The translations under genes and the position numbers were made by a program. Under the pieces are notes generated by a model. It was not told the origin of the DNA. It was given only the letters and a program-made list of their open reading frames with translations, and did no database searches. From positions 114,631 through 178,630 of IMG/VR virus record IMGVR_UViG_3300030329_005082: a stretch of 64,000 bases of DNA, one strand, 5' to 3'. The stretch's first letter is position 1. Every line of letters begins with the position of its first letter. The DNA is from a virus. Below are positions 55,079 through 62,365 of this stretch, piece by piece.

Positions 55079-56268
55079 TAGTTCTTTGCTCCAAATAAAC
55101 GCTTAAATGATTTCCAGATATCATTATGGTTTGCAAGTCTCACTTTCTTAAGAGTACTGTCTTCAACCATTGATACCCAATCCCATAGTTTTTTCTGGGG
55201 CTCAATACCATAGAATATTCCACTGCTGTCTTCATATGGTCTAAAATCCCCTATTTCAGTATAGCACATCATTTGGTTTATCTCTTTAAGTTCTCTGAGA
55301 GCTTCAACAGCCTCTTTGTTGTCAATAGCCCAGTTGTCACCATCACCACAATAGAACGTATAAATGTTCCAATTATTCGGATGATATCTTTTATTGATAA
55401 TTTCCTGCACTTTTCTCAATCCAGTAGACACAAGAGTTCCCCCGGAAGGAACCTGTGTGAAGAATTGCTCTTCATTGACTTCTTTCGCCTCGGCAGTGTG
55501 AGAGACAAAGACAACATCAACTTCAGAATAGCGATGATTCAAAAATTGGTACAAAAGAAAGAAGAAGCTTCTAGCTAAGAATTTTTTAGATTTGGTCATA
55601 GAACCTGAAACATCCATAACAAAGAATATGACGGCTGTGGTGTTTTCTTTTTGCACAGGCGCAATATGCTTATAGCGTAGATCACTCTCGTGAAATGTAA
55701 ATCTTTCGTCACTCTCTGGATCATAACTGCCAGCTTTGATGGCTGCTTTTTTTCTTCTGATCTTTTGTTTTATAGTCTCTTTTTTAGATAAGCGTGGGCG
55801 AATGCCGTAAGGTCGTTTGCCTTTGCGTTTCATCTTTTCTTCGGTGATAAACTTGAATCTTTTCTTTTCTAAGTCTGGAAGATTTAGATCAGCAAATAGA
55901 TATTCTGCCAACTCTTCTAGCGACATTTCTATTTCATAAGATTCTTCACCAGGCTTGTTTCCAGCCTGTTCGCCGGATGACTGTCCTCTTTTCTTGCGTC
56001 GCCCAATAGATTGACCTTCTTGAACGTCAATTCCTTCTGCCGAGCCTACGCGTTTATTTTTTTGATTGTTTCCATAAACAAAGCGATGTTCTTTGATCCC
56101 TTTAACAGGGATTCTTACTTTCTTCTTGCCGCTCTGTCCAATTATACTTTCTTCAGCGACAACATCTCGGATACTATCTTTTATGGCTCTTTCAATTTTT
56201 TGACGGTGGCGCGTCCTGTCGCCCGCTGCACGGTCAGCAATTGTTTTATGCTCTTTGAAAGTACTCAT
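55078..56268 (-). CDS. yeaH: YeaH/YhbH-family (DUF444) VWA-like protein
   Basis: This 396-aa protein has the DUF444 layout: an N-terminal basic part (DRTRHRQKIERAIKDSIRDVVAEESI), then GIKEHRFVYGNN, then a VWA fold with MIDAS-like D219-x-S221-x-S223 (FFVMDVSGSM) and a GGTLVSTGLRK strand-helix. In bacteria it is co-expressed with PrkA. Its ATG at 56268 is the first gene of the operon; upstream, AATAAATA on the minus strand could be a late-type promoter (weak). Length and motifs are complete. Confidence 0.9.
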   Translation of the reverse strand: MSTFKEHKTIADRAAGDRTRHRQKIERAIKDSIRDVVAEESIIGQSGKKKVRIPVKGIKEHRFVYGNNQKNKRVGSAEGIDVQEGQSIGRRKKRGQSSGEQAGNKPGEESYEIEMSLEELAEYLFADLNLPDLEKKRFKFITEEKMKRKGKRPYGIRPRLSKKETIKQKIRRKKAAIKAGSYDPESDERFTFHESDLRYKHIAPVQKENTTAVIFFVMDVSGSMTKSKKFLARSFFFLLYQFLNHRYSEVDVVFVSHTAEAKEVNEEQFFTQVPSGGTLVSTGLRKVQEIINKRYHPNNWNIYTFYCGDGDNWAIDNKEAVEALRELKEINQMMCYTEIGDFRPYEDSSGIFYGIEPQKKLWDWVSMVEDSTLKKVRLANHNDIWKSFKRLFGAKN

Positions 56269-56329
56269 GTATTATAGACCCCGTAGTAATTAGTTTATTC
56301 AGGGACTAAACAAGAAAGACTATTATTTA

Positions 56330-56803
56330 TTATTCTTCTTCGGACGCAGGCTCTTGGCTTAGCTTGTCACGCCAGGATCTCTGATCCTTGAGAACTCTAG
56401 CATCATAAGATTCTAAAGTAAATAGTTTTGGATCCATGGATTCTATTTCTGTGGTTTCGCCTTTTTTAGAAGCTCTACTACTTTGAATAGACTTCATGGA
56501 AGCTAAAACTTCAATCATGTTTCCACCTGTTGTATTGCGGCGACCCATGTCCTCAACTTTCTCAACAATACCAAAATAGTAATCTCTTGTGTCTGCTTTA
56601 AAATTGTAGACACTGAATATGACAGCATCTCCTTGTCCTGCCTCACGGCGACCGACTTCTACGCCACCAAACAACTCTATGTTGCCCTCAAAACGCTCTC
56701 TTTTATCTCTCTTGGCTAGTTCTTCGGGTGTTTCATCTCTTTCTAGAAGAGCCTTGACTTCTTTAATAACTAGTTTTTTGAGTTCTGTCTTTGTGAGTTT
56801 CAT
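56330..56803 (-). CDS. leader-tagged protein A, unknown function
   Basis: This 157-aa protein starts MKLTKTELKKLVIKE, one of a family of leaders shared by neighbouring genes. After the leader (conserved Glu at 15) comes a basic/acidic helix, then a beta-rich body (GNIELFGGVEVGRREAGQGDAVIFSVYNFKADTRDYYFGIVE). No domain recognised. The leader resembles a capsid-targeting sequence with a prohead-protease site (inference). Confidence 0.6.
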   Translation of the reverse strand: MKLTKTELKKLVIKEVKALLERDETPEELAKRDKRERFEGNIELFGGVEVGRREAGQGDAVIFSVYNFKADTRDYYFGIVEKVEDMGRRNTTGGNMIEVLASMKSIQSSRASKKGETTEIESMDPKLFTLESYDARVLKDQRSWRDKLSQEPASEEE

Positions 56804-56804
56804 T

Positions 56805-57272
56805 TTATTTGGCTTGCCCTTTGGTTTCTAAATGTTTTTTATAATCTTCATAATCTGGTACTCGCCCGCTTTCTGGAGTCCACATGTCCTGACCGGACAT
56901 GAGTTGATTTTGTGGGAGCGGAGCAAGGAAACCATCTTTTACTGTCCTCCTTATGTGATCTCTAAAAGCTACCCTTTTATCAGTATCTTCCAGTTCCTGC
57001 TTGATTACTTTTGCCGAAAGTTTGGCAGCGTCAGACATTTCTTCTATATGTTTTTCTACTTTTGCTTTTGCCTCTTCCGGGCTAACGTTAAATACCGTCT
57101 GGAGTCTCCACAAATTATATCTTGGTCCCTCGCCAGTACTATCAAGTCCAGCATACCATAATCTACGCTGTAATTCTCGGTACTGATCAACCATATCGTA
57201 GGCATCCATATTTCTTTCTGCCAATAGCTCTTCTTTGATAAGTTTTCTTATAATATCTTTTGTAAGTTTCAT
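56805..57272 (-). CDS. leader-tagged protein B, unknown function
   Basis: I place the start at the ATG at 57272, immediately after the stop of the upstream gene. The longer frame would add seven residues lacking the leader. The 155-aa protein begins MKLTKDIIRKLIKEELLAE, with the conserved Glu at 14. The rest is helical and charged, with no recognised domain (LWRLQTVFNVSPEEAKAKVEKHIEEM). It shares the leader type with its neighbours. Confidence 0.6.
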   Translation of the reverse strand: MKLTKDIIRKLIKEELLAERNMDAYDMVDQYRELQRRLWYAGLDSTGEGPRYNLWRLQTVFNVSPEEAKAKVEKHIEEMSDAAKLSAKVIKQELEDTDKRVAFRDHIRRTVKDGFLAPLPQNQLMSGQDMWTPESGRVPDYEDYKKHLETKGQAK

Positions 57273-57273
57273 T

Positions 57274-57708
57274 TTATTCCACGCTATCGTCACGAGGTTT
57301 CAACTCGTCCACAAATTTAGGTTGTGGTCCCTTCCAAACTTTCCTTGATTCTATAAAATCATATAAGTCACTAACATTCTGCATTGCTATCATGACTCTC
57401 ATGATCTCTCTGTCAAGCCTATTTTTTTCAGTATTAATTTGTCTATGGACTTGCTCCATCTCTGTGTAGGATCGTTGTAGGGATGCAAGCCAGTCTTTGC
57501 GCGCTGCGGATCGCTCCACGGTCACGCCGTGGGGCTGATCAAAGCCGCCCACGAGTTCTAGTGTTCCATCTTCAAGATCGTCAACTAGATGTTCATAATA
57601 ATCTCGGGCTCTGTTAACAAGCACCTGACCACGGCTGCTATCCCGATCTCGCTCGTTGATTATCTCTTCTTTGATGAGTTCCCTAATAGTATTTTTTGTA
57701 AGTTTCAT
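57274..57708 (-). CDS. leader-tagged protein C, unknown function
   Basis: This 144-aa protein begins MKLTKNTIRELIKEEIINE (conserved Glu at 14) and continues as a helical, charged body (VNRARDYYEHLVDDLEDGTLELVGGF ... SLQRSYTEMEQVHRQINTEKNRLDREIMRVM). The start overlaps the stop of the ART-like gene by one base (TAATG). No domain recognised. Confidence 0.6.
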   Translation of the reverse strand: MKLTKNTIRELIKEEIINERDRDSSRGQVLVNRARDYYEHLVDDLEDGTLELVGGFDQPHGVTVERSAARKDWLASLQRSYTEMEQVHRQINTEKNRLDREIMRVMIAMQNVSDLYDFIESRKVWKGPQPKFVDELKPRDDSVE

Positions 57709-58832
57709 TAGTAATAAGTCTCCCCTTCAGGGTGGTTCTCTTTATAAACCTTCATTAAATAGTCAGCAAAACTGTAAATATCTTTTTTGCCGACACTCCT
57801 CATCAATGAAGCTAAGCTCTCCAAAGCATCTCGGGATGCAGGTTTAGAACTACTATTATGTAAAGCGTTTTTTATATCTTCTACTGCGGCTGTAGGATGC
57901 TTCGCAAGTTGATGAAAGAATTGTTTAGCTTTCCTTCTTCTGTTTCGTTCGCTTGTATAGCCGTCTTCGCTGTCACCAGTGATCAACTCCTCTGGCATTT
58001 TTTCTTCGCCTTTGAGGATTGCCTCTGCTGCTAATGTGAACATTCGCAATTCATCTGTACCATAACCGGGACCGTCAGCTATTTCTTTAAAGCCGTCTTT
58101 GGGTACTTTTTCAAGCTCTGTTTCTGATTCACTAAGAGCCTGTTCAAACTGTTTCCAGCTTGTTAGTGCCTTATCTTTAGAGACACCAAGTGTCATCCAA
58201 GTTTTGGGATTGACATGAATATAAAAGGGTATACCCTTGTCTTCTAACATTTCAACCACTTTTCTGCCATAGTGATAATCAGCAAATCTAAGCTGAAGTT
58301 TATTTACGAGTTCAAATTCCCCGGTTTCCCAGTCTGTAGTGCGGGTATCATAAAGAGGCAGAGCGATATGAACAGCAGTTATATATTTGTCGGCATCCTC
58401 AATAAATGGCTTATCGGTCACAATACGATCTTCTGCTTCATATACATCGTCATCAGTCGGAGAATAAAAAGTCTTTCCTATTTTAGCTGATTTTTTAGAG
58501 GATCCATAATCTTTTGAAGACCAGTAATCCATTGGTATACCCTTGAACCGTTGTCCTAATTTTCTACCATCCAGTTGGATAACGGCACCATAAGGATGGC
58601 GACTGCTAAAAGCTCCATAAGAAATAGAAGGTGTCCTTGTCGTGGACATATAATACATCTTGCCTTTACTGTGTTCTCCTTCTGTGTCAGGTTTGGTAAA
58701 AGCTCCGGACGTAAGAAAACGATTATCTTTGAGAACAGCAGCTAATCTATAAAGCTGGGTGTGATGCCATAGGACATCTGATAACCCTTCTTTAATAACG
58801 AACTTACGCCATGAATCAAAATGATTTTTCAC
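57708..58832 (-). CDS. leader-tagged putative ADP-ribosyltransferase-like protein
   Basis: This 374-aa protein starts MKNHFDSWRKFVIKEG (a WRK-type leader with Glu at 15). Residues 20-165 resemble an ADP-ribosyltransferase fold: LWHHTQLYRLAAVLKDNRFL (H23/H24), KMYYMSTTRTPSISYG, GAVIQLDGRKL, VYEAEDRIVTDK (E132, E134) and YITAVHIALPL. These are the His, Ser/Thr-Thr-Arg and Glu landmarks in order. The C-terminal half is helical and unassigned. T4 Alt is also an ADP-ribosyltransferase packaged in the head by an N-terminal targeting leader, so a similar role is possible. The fold call was made by eye. Confidence 0.62.
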   Translation of the reverse strand: MKNHFDSWRKFVIKEGLSDVLWHHTQLYRLAAVLKDNRFLTSGAFTKPDTEGEHSKGKMYYMSTTRTPSISYGAFSSRHPYGAVIQLDGRKLGQRFKGIPMDYWSSKDYGSSKKSAKIGKTFYSPTDDDVYEAEDRIVTDKPFIEDADKYITAVHIALPLYDTRTTDWETGEFELVNKLQLRFADYHYGRKVVEMLEDKGIPFYIHVNPKTWMTLGVSKDKALTSWKQFEQALSESETELEKVPKDGFKEIADGPGYGTDELRMFTLAAEAILKGEEKMPEELITGDSEDGYTSERNRRRKAKQFFHQLAKHPTAAVEDIKNALHNSSSKPASRDALESLASLMRSVGKKDIYSFADYLMKVYKENHPEGETYY

Positions 58833-58834
58833 AG

Positions 58835-59626
58835 TTAGTCCTCTACGGACATCATTTTGTCATATGAATTTGTTTTTGTATCAGACAAGATGCCAAGGTA
58901 TCCGTTTCTTCTGAGTGTTTTGAAAGCTAGATTCTCTACGGAATACTCACCTACAGTCTCTAATCCTGTTTGACGAAATCTTTTAATTTTTGCCTTCACT
59001 TTGTCAGCTTGGTCAATTGCTTCTTGATACTTGCCTTCATTGTAAAGTTCAACAACTTCATCAATCTGATTTTCAATTGCAGCCGCCTTTAGTTGAATAT
59101 CCCGATTATCAATTTGGGGATTTTCACGATCAGGTTTTACGATCCACTCGTTATCTAATATTGAATAAAGTCCTGAAGCTACATGAGGTTCTCTGGAATC
59201 TTGTCCGTAAATTTCAACTTCATAGCCAAGCATTGTAATATCATGAGCATTGTTCCAAACATTTTTGGCAGCCATAAAGTAATCACGAACCAACTCTTCG
59301 TCCTCATTTATTTCGGAAAAATCAAAAAGGACATGAAGATCTACGTCGGAAAAGCGCGAGTAATTGTAGTTTGCAAGTGACCCTGTAAATGTAATATCTT
59401 TCAAGAGTGCATCACCCGCACGGCTGCTGTTAATAAAATCTAAAGCAATATCTAAAAGCTTTTGTCGTATTTCGGGATCAAGCTTATCCCCTGGTTGGTT
59501 CCAGAAGTCTTTGTTTAATTCTGTGTGAGGCTCAAAAGAAAAAGGAATCTTGATTTCAATATCAAGATCTTCTGATAAATACTTTCTCCAATTTCTGGAT
59601 AATTTGTGTATTGAAACATCACTCAT
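58835..59626 (-). CDS. leader-tagged Pol-beta-type nucleotidyltransferase
   Basis: This 263-aa protein begins with a SRNWRKYLSED segment of the same leader class. It contains the nucleotidyltransferase signature FTGSLANYNYSRFSDVDLHVLFDF: G82-S83, then D94-x-D96, and a third acidic strand (GYEVEIYG). Similar GSLANYN-type proteins occur in T4-like marine phages. They could transfer a nucleotide to a protein or RNA. The C-terminal half is helical. Target unknown. The gene overlaps its upstream neighbour by 4 bp. Confidence 0.78.
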   Translation of the reverse strand: MSDVSIHKLSRNWRKYLSEDLDIEIKIPFSFEPHTELNKDFWNQPGDKLDPEIRQKLLDIALDFINSSRAGDALLKDITFTGSLANYNYSRFSDVDLHVLFDFSEINEDEELVRDYFMAAKNVWNNAHDITMLGYEVEIYGQDSREPHVASGLYSILDNEWIVKPDRENPQIDNRDIQLKAAAIENQIDEVVELYNEGKYQEAIDQADKVKAKIKRFRQTGLETVGEYSVENLAFKTLRRNGYLGILSDTKTNSYDKMMSVED

Positions 59627-59847
59627 GATGGACCTGACTTGCCTATTGTTGGCTTCTCTGTAAAAGGTTTAGTATTTTTTACTGGCCCCATCGCCAACTT
59701 CTTGTACATCTTCTTGAATGACTTGAGATATGTGCTTTGTGGTCGCTTCTTGAGATAAGAGTAAGGATCACCCTTTTCTGATTCGTTTATAAGTTCATTC
59801 AAGGTCTCTCTGATGGCATTTCGTAGCTGTGATTTGGTTACTTTCAT
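59623..59847 (-). CDS. leader-tagged protein D, short
   Basis: The longer frame starts upstream, but the ATG at 59847 follows the AATAAAATG context and begins the leader MKVTKSQLRNAIRETLNE, so the protein is 74 aa. The first 29 bp of the gene are identical to those of the gene at 60178. The rest is basic (KKRPQSTYLKSFKKMYKKLAMGPVKNTKPFTEKPTIGK), with no domain recognised. Confidence 0.6.
   Translation of the reverse strand: MKVTKSQLRNAIRETLNELINESEKGDPYSYLKKRPQSTYLKSFKKMYKKLAMGPVKNTKPFTEKPTIGKSGPS
59819..59847 (-). repeat. 29-bp leader repeat, copy 1
   Basis: The bases from 59847 to 59819 (start codon and leader of the 74-aa gene) are identical to 60178-60150, the same place in the upstream gene. 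The downstream sequences diverge at once. This is a recent copy of the leader alone. Confidence 0.85.
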
Positions 59848-59878
59848 TTTATTTACCTGGGGGTTCTGTATCTGGGCT

Positions 59879-60178
59879 CTAATACCCCCGTCTCCTTTTC
59901 TCATCAGGGGTGATGATCTGGGCATGATCCCTGTTATTTGATCTCACAGGTGTCGATAAAGCTTTCAGACTGGCTTTGTAGTCCTCATCCGTTTCTATTT
60001 TGTGTACTGCTTGTGTAAGGGTTGCCATCAATTCTTCACTTTTGGAACTTTTATTCGCTCCCAGTACTGTGAGAACTGTGCGGACTCGACCCAAAAGAGC
60101 ATTCGTATCGCTTGATGTAACTGCCTCTAAAATAGATTCTTTAATTATTTTTCGTAGCTGTGATTTGGTTACTTTCAT
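59879..60178 (-). CDS. leader-tagged protein E, unknown function
   Basis: This 99-aa protein begins MKVTKSQLRKIIKESILEA (conserved Glu at 14) and continues as helix-rich sequence (LLGRVRTVLTVLGANKSSKSEELMATLTQAVHKIETDEDYKAS). Its start overlaps the stop of protein F (ATGA). No family recognised. Confidence 0.6.
   Translation of the reverse strand: MKVTKSQLRKIIKESILEAVTSSDTNALLGRVRTVLTVLGANKSSKSEELMATLTQAVHKIETDEDYKASLKALSTPVRSNNRDHAQIITPDEKRRRGY
60150..60178 (-). repeat. 29-bp leader repeat, copy 2
   Basis: Second copy of the identical 29-bp leader segment, at the start of the 99-aa gene. Beyond it the two genes share no obvious similarity. Confidence 0.85.
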
Positions 60179-60537
60179 TGATCTTTTACTTCTTCTTTAC
60201 ATCTTTCATATTTTTCTTCAGTAGCCTCTGACCATTCACTTCTTTTGGTTGTGCCGGCTTTCTCTCCTACGGACTTTGTACAGATAGCATACTCATTTTT
60301 TTCTTCTGTGATGCCTTCTTTTACCATGCCGAGCGTAGTGCGAAGGTCATTAAGTTCACAAGGGCTCATTTTCATGTGAGCGCCATACGCTTCTAGTGCT
60401 GATTCATCTTTCCATGACTCGGCACCATAGTCCTTGATAGCCCAATGCTTATAGTCATAAGCCATGTCGGCACCGTGTAGCTTGATATTTATTGCTTCAC
60501 GAATTACTGTTTTCAGTTGAGACTTCGTTAGTTTCAT
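60175..60537 (-). CDS. leader-tagged protein F, unknown function
   Basis: This 120-aa protein begins MKLTKSQLKTVIREAIN (conserved Glu at 14). It then shows a compact helical body with a late Cys (YERCKEEVKDQ) and an earlier Cys (PCELNDL, CTKS). It overlaps protein E by 4 bp and the 49-aa gene by about 40 bp. No family recognised. Confidence 0.6.
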   Translation of the reverse strand: MKLTKSQLKTVIREAINIKLHGADMAYDYKHWAIKDYGAESWKDESALEAYGAHMKMSPCELNDLRTTLGMVKEGITEEKNEYAICTKSVGEKAGTTKRSEWSEATEEKYERCKEEVKDQ

Positions 60538-60646
60538 CTTTTAGTTCCCTTATACGCTTCATAACAGCAGCAGTAAGCTTTTCAGATCGCGCATGTTCTT
60601 TCAATCCTGAACGTATTTGCTTCCAAAATTCATTTTTTGTGATCAT
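60497..60646 (-). CDS. leader-like 49-aa protein G
   Basis: The frame MITKNEFWKQIRSGLKEHARSEK... is 49 codons with GGGAG upstream. It starts with the same M-x-T-K and a Trp-Lys/Ile-Arg pattern as the tagged genes, but its glutamates sit elsewhere. The overlap with protein F makes it a possible leader-only or short variant. Confidence 0.5.
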   Translation of the reverse strand: MITKNEFWKQIRSGLKEHARSEKLTAAVMKRIRELKDETNEVSTENSNS

Positions 60647-60682
60647 TAAGTATGCTCCCGCGTATTATAACTAGTTTTCTTT

Positions 60683-61087
60683 TTATTCTTCGCCTTCAAA
60701 AAGGGCTCTTATAGGATGCACAGAGATAATCCGATTAGACTTCTTGTAATAACCAATGCTTTCAACAATATATTGGCGCTCATTTAGATGAGGATAAAAA
60801 TGAACTTTTACTTCATAAGAGGTTTTGTCCGACAGTCTAGTCTCCGGCAAGATTTGTAAAGTTTGCAGACCGCCAGCCTGCTCTCTAAGTGTGTCATGAG
60901 CCATTTTAAGAGCAACAAAGTGATTCAACCCGCTCGTCGCGGAAATTTTTGCTTGGTTGATGCGCCGATTGTTGCCAGCAATCATCATTTCTAAATTGAC
61001 GGTAGAAAATAACAACATAGCACTCATACCAATAAGCGCAGACATAACCAAAACTATAACAAGTGTCATTCCCTTACGGTTCAACAT
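60683..61087 (-). CDS. PilX-like minor pilin
   Basis: This 134-aa protein has a type IV prepilin-like start (MLNRKGMTLVIVLVMSALIGMSAMLLFSTV), with a peptidase-type Gly before a 20-residue hydrophobic helix. This runs into LEMMIAGNNRRINQAKISATSGLNHF, the PilX_N signature. The usual Glu at +5 is absent, as in several minor pilins. The mature part is beta-rich. It would need host prepilin peptidase to mature. Rare in phages; may decorate or block host pili. Confidence 0.8.
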   Translation of the reverse strand: MLNRKGMTLVIVLVMSALIGMSAMLLFSTVNLEMMIAGNNRRINQAKISATSGLNHFVALKMAHDTLREQAGGLQTLQILPETRLSDKTSYEVKVHFYPHLNERQYIVESIGYYKKSNRIISVHPIRALFEGEE

Positions 61088-61421
61088 TGATCATTCTGTC
61101 TCTTGTAGGTACCGGAGCAACGTTATTTAGTAGTTGATAGCCTTGGTTTAGTAAAAGATTGTCCTCAACCCATCGTGTAGTCCGGGCTTTGCAGAGATTT
61201 TTAGGTACTCTGCGCGCAATACACTCACGTTCTTTCTGTTTGACAACCTCACAAAAACACCTCACTCGGTTTTGTAGCTCTAATTCCGGTGATAAAGTTA
61301 CTCCGCGAGGGAGAACTTCATTTGATCCCGGCACCCATTTGGGGCAATCAATTTGTTGAAGTTGATAAGCTTGGTTGAATAAATTTGCAAATACAAGCAA
61401 AAACAAAGACTTATAAAACAT
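61074..61421 (-). CDS. exported Cys-rich protein next to the pilin
   Basis: This 115-aa protein has an N-terminal signal peptide (MFYKSLFLLVFANLFNQAYQLQ) and five cysteines in the mature part (DCPKW, VRCFCEVV, ECIAR, NLCKA). It overlaps the pilin gene by 14 bp and is likely co-expressed. Predicted periplasmic; no family recognised. Confidence 0.6.
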   Translation of the reverse strand: MFYKSLFLLVFANLFNQAYQLQQIDCPKWVPGSNEVLPRGVTLSPELELQNRVRCFCEVVKQKERECIARRVPKNLCKARTTRWVEDNLLLNQGYQLLNNVAPVPTRDRMINVEP

Positions 61422-61587
61422 GTGGTTTTCCTTTCATAAGAGTGGTGAGAATAGTGACAAAATTTAGCTTGCCCTCGTCGCGAGAAAAATAAACAACAGG
61501 CGTCGCGATCATCGGCAAATGAACTACCAAGTCCATTCCCGTATATTTCATGATGTGTTCTATTTCATTCTCTGTTAATGATGTCAT
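61411..61587 (-). CDS. 58-aa small protein
   Basis: The ATG at 61587 (MTSLTENEIEHIMKYTGMDLVVHLPMIATPVVYFSRDEGKLN...) is preferred over an upstream in-frame ATG, because the upstream part overlaps another gene. It has a mixed, mildly hydrophobic sequence and no recognised domain. It overlaps the secreted protein gene by 11 bp. Confidence 0.5.
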   Translation of the reverse strand: MTSLTENEIEHIMKYTGMDLVVHLPMIATPVVYFSRDEGKLNFVTILTTLMKGKPHVL

Positions 61588-61723
61588 TATATTCTTCTTC
61601 GCTAATCTCTTCGGGATAACCAAAAAATGCCGCAGCAAAAATAAAAGTCAAGCCAGAGCCAATAATCAGCCAAGCCAAACCATACATAGCCATTTCCGCA
61701 ATCAATTCAATGATACTCATCAT
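61565..61723 (-). CDS. 52-aa membrane protein
   Basis: The frame (52 codons, ATG at 61723) starts MMSIIELIAEMAMYGLAWLIIGSGLTFIFAAAFFG, with one transmembrane helix, then an acidic tail (YPEEISEEEYND). It overlaps the Smr-like gene end upstream and the next gene downstream. Function unknown. Confidence 0.5.
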   Translation of the reverse strand: MMSIIELIAEMAMYGLAWLIIGSGLTFIFAAAFFGYPEEISEEEYNDIINRE

Positions 61724-61946
61724 ACATCACCACTCTAACCTTTCCTTGGTATGCCGGCAGTCCCGTCATATATTCTAATTCGTATTGTTGGATAACTTTG
61801 ATCGTTTCAAAAATCATTTGTTCGCTATTGCCCGTAATGACATCAATAAACAAACCTTTGCCAAGCCAGTCCTCAATAAACCTTGCTACAGCATTTGGCA
61901 CTTCATGATGTTCGTACCCGTGTAAATCTAATGTTGGAGTTTTCAT
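61707..61946 (-). CDS. Smr-domain protein (MutS2-like Smr)
   Basis: The ATG at 61946 gives a 79-aa protein starting MKTPTLDLHGYEHHEVPNAVARFIEDWLGKG. It has the LDLHGxxxxE motif and a later GNSEQM turn, in the order of Smr nuclease-type domains. The Smr domain cleaves RNA or DNA in larger proteins; here it stands alone. The longer upstream frame lacks a good start context. Target unknown. Confidence 0.75.
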   Translation of the reverse strand: MKTPTLDLHGYEHHEVPNAVARFIEDWLGKGLFIDVITGNSEQMIFETIKVIQQYELEYMTGLPAYQGKVRVVMYDEYH

Positions 61947-61977
61947 AAAGTCCCGAATTTTTTTGTAGAAATTTTTT

Positions 61978-62187
61978 TCACTTGCCGGCTTTTGAGAGCA
62001 AATAAAACTGATCATAGCTCCAAAGGTGCTCTTCACCTGTACCGCAGACACGACCATAGAAGAATCGTGGACTTGTAGGCAACTCATTCGTAACCACAAC
62101 AAGGCTGGCAGATACAGGCAGACCCTGAAAGACTTCAGAATGCGGCTTGAGCTTCACAAGGTCGCCAATTCTAAAATCCCTGTTCAT
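61978..62187 (-). CDS. small SH3-like protein
   Basis: I choose the ATG at 62187 (MNRDFRIGDLVKLKPHSEVFQGLP..., 69 aa), as the extra upstream residues overlap another gene. IGDLVKLK ... LVVVTNEL ... FFYGRV is the compact barrel pattern seen in other small genes here. Function unknown. Confidence 0.55.
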   Translation of the reverse strand: MNRDFRIGDLVKLKPHSEVFQGLPVSASLVVVTNELPTSPRFFYGRVCGTGEEHLWSYDQFYLLSKAGK

Positions 62188-62365
62188 GCAGCCAATCCTT
62201 GTAATGCTGGCATTGGCTGGCAAAAGCATACCATCTTCCTGTAGCAAACTGCACATCCAGAAGGACCTCGCCATTGTTGGCAGTCTCAAAAGATTTCACA
62301 ACGCCGAAAGCTGCTGGGGCTCTTGCACCCTCACGCTCAACAATAAAATCACCTTTTGCGAACAT
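62171..62365 (-). CDS. 64-aa small protein
   Basis: This 64-aa protein (MFAKGDFIVEREGARAPAAFGVVKSFETANNGEVLLDVQFATGRWYAF...) is beta-rich, with a KGDFIVERE start like the barrel proteins around it. The C-terminus is helical (CQHYKDWLHEQGF). It overlaps the next gene by 17 bp. No family recognised. Confidence 0.55.
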   Translation of the reverse strand: MFAKGDFIVEREGARAPAAFGVVKSFETANNGEVLLDVQFATGRWYAFASQCQHYKDWLHEQGF

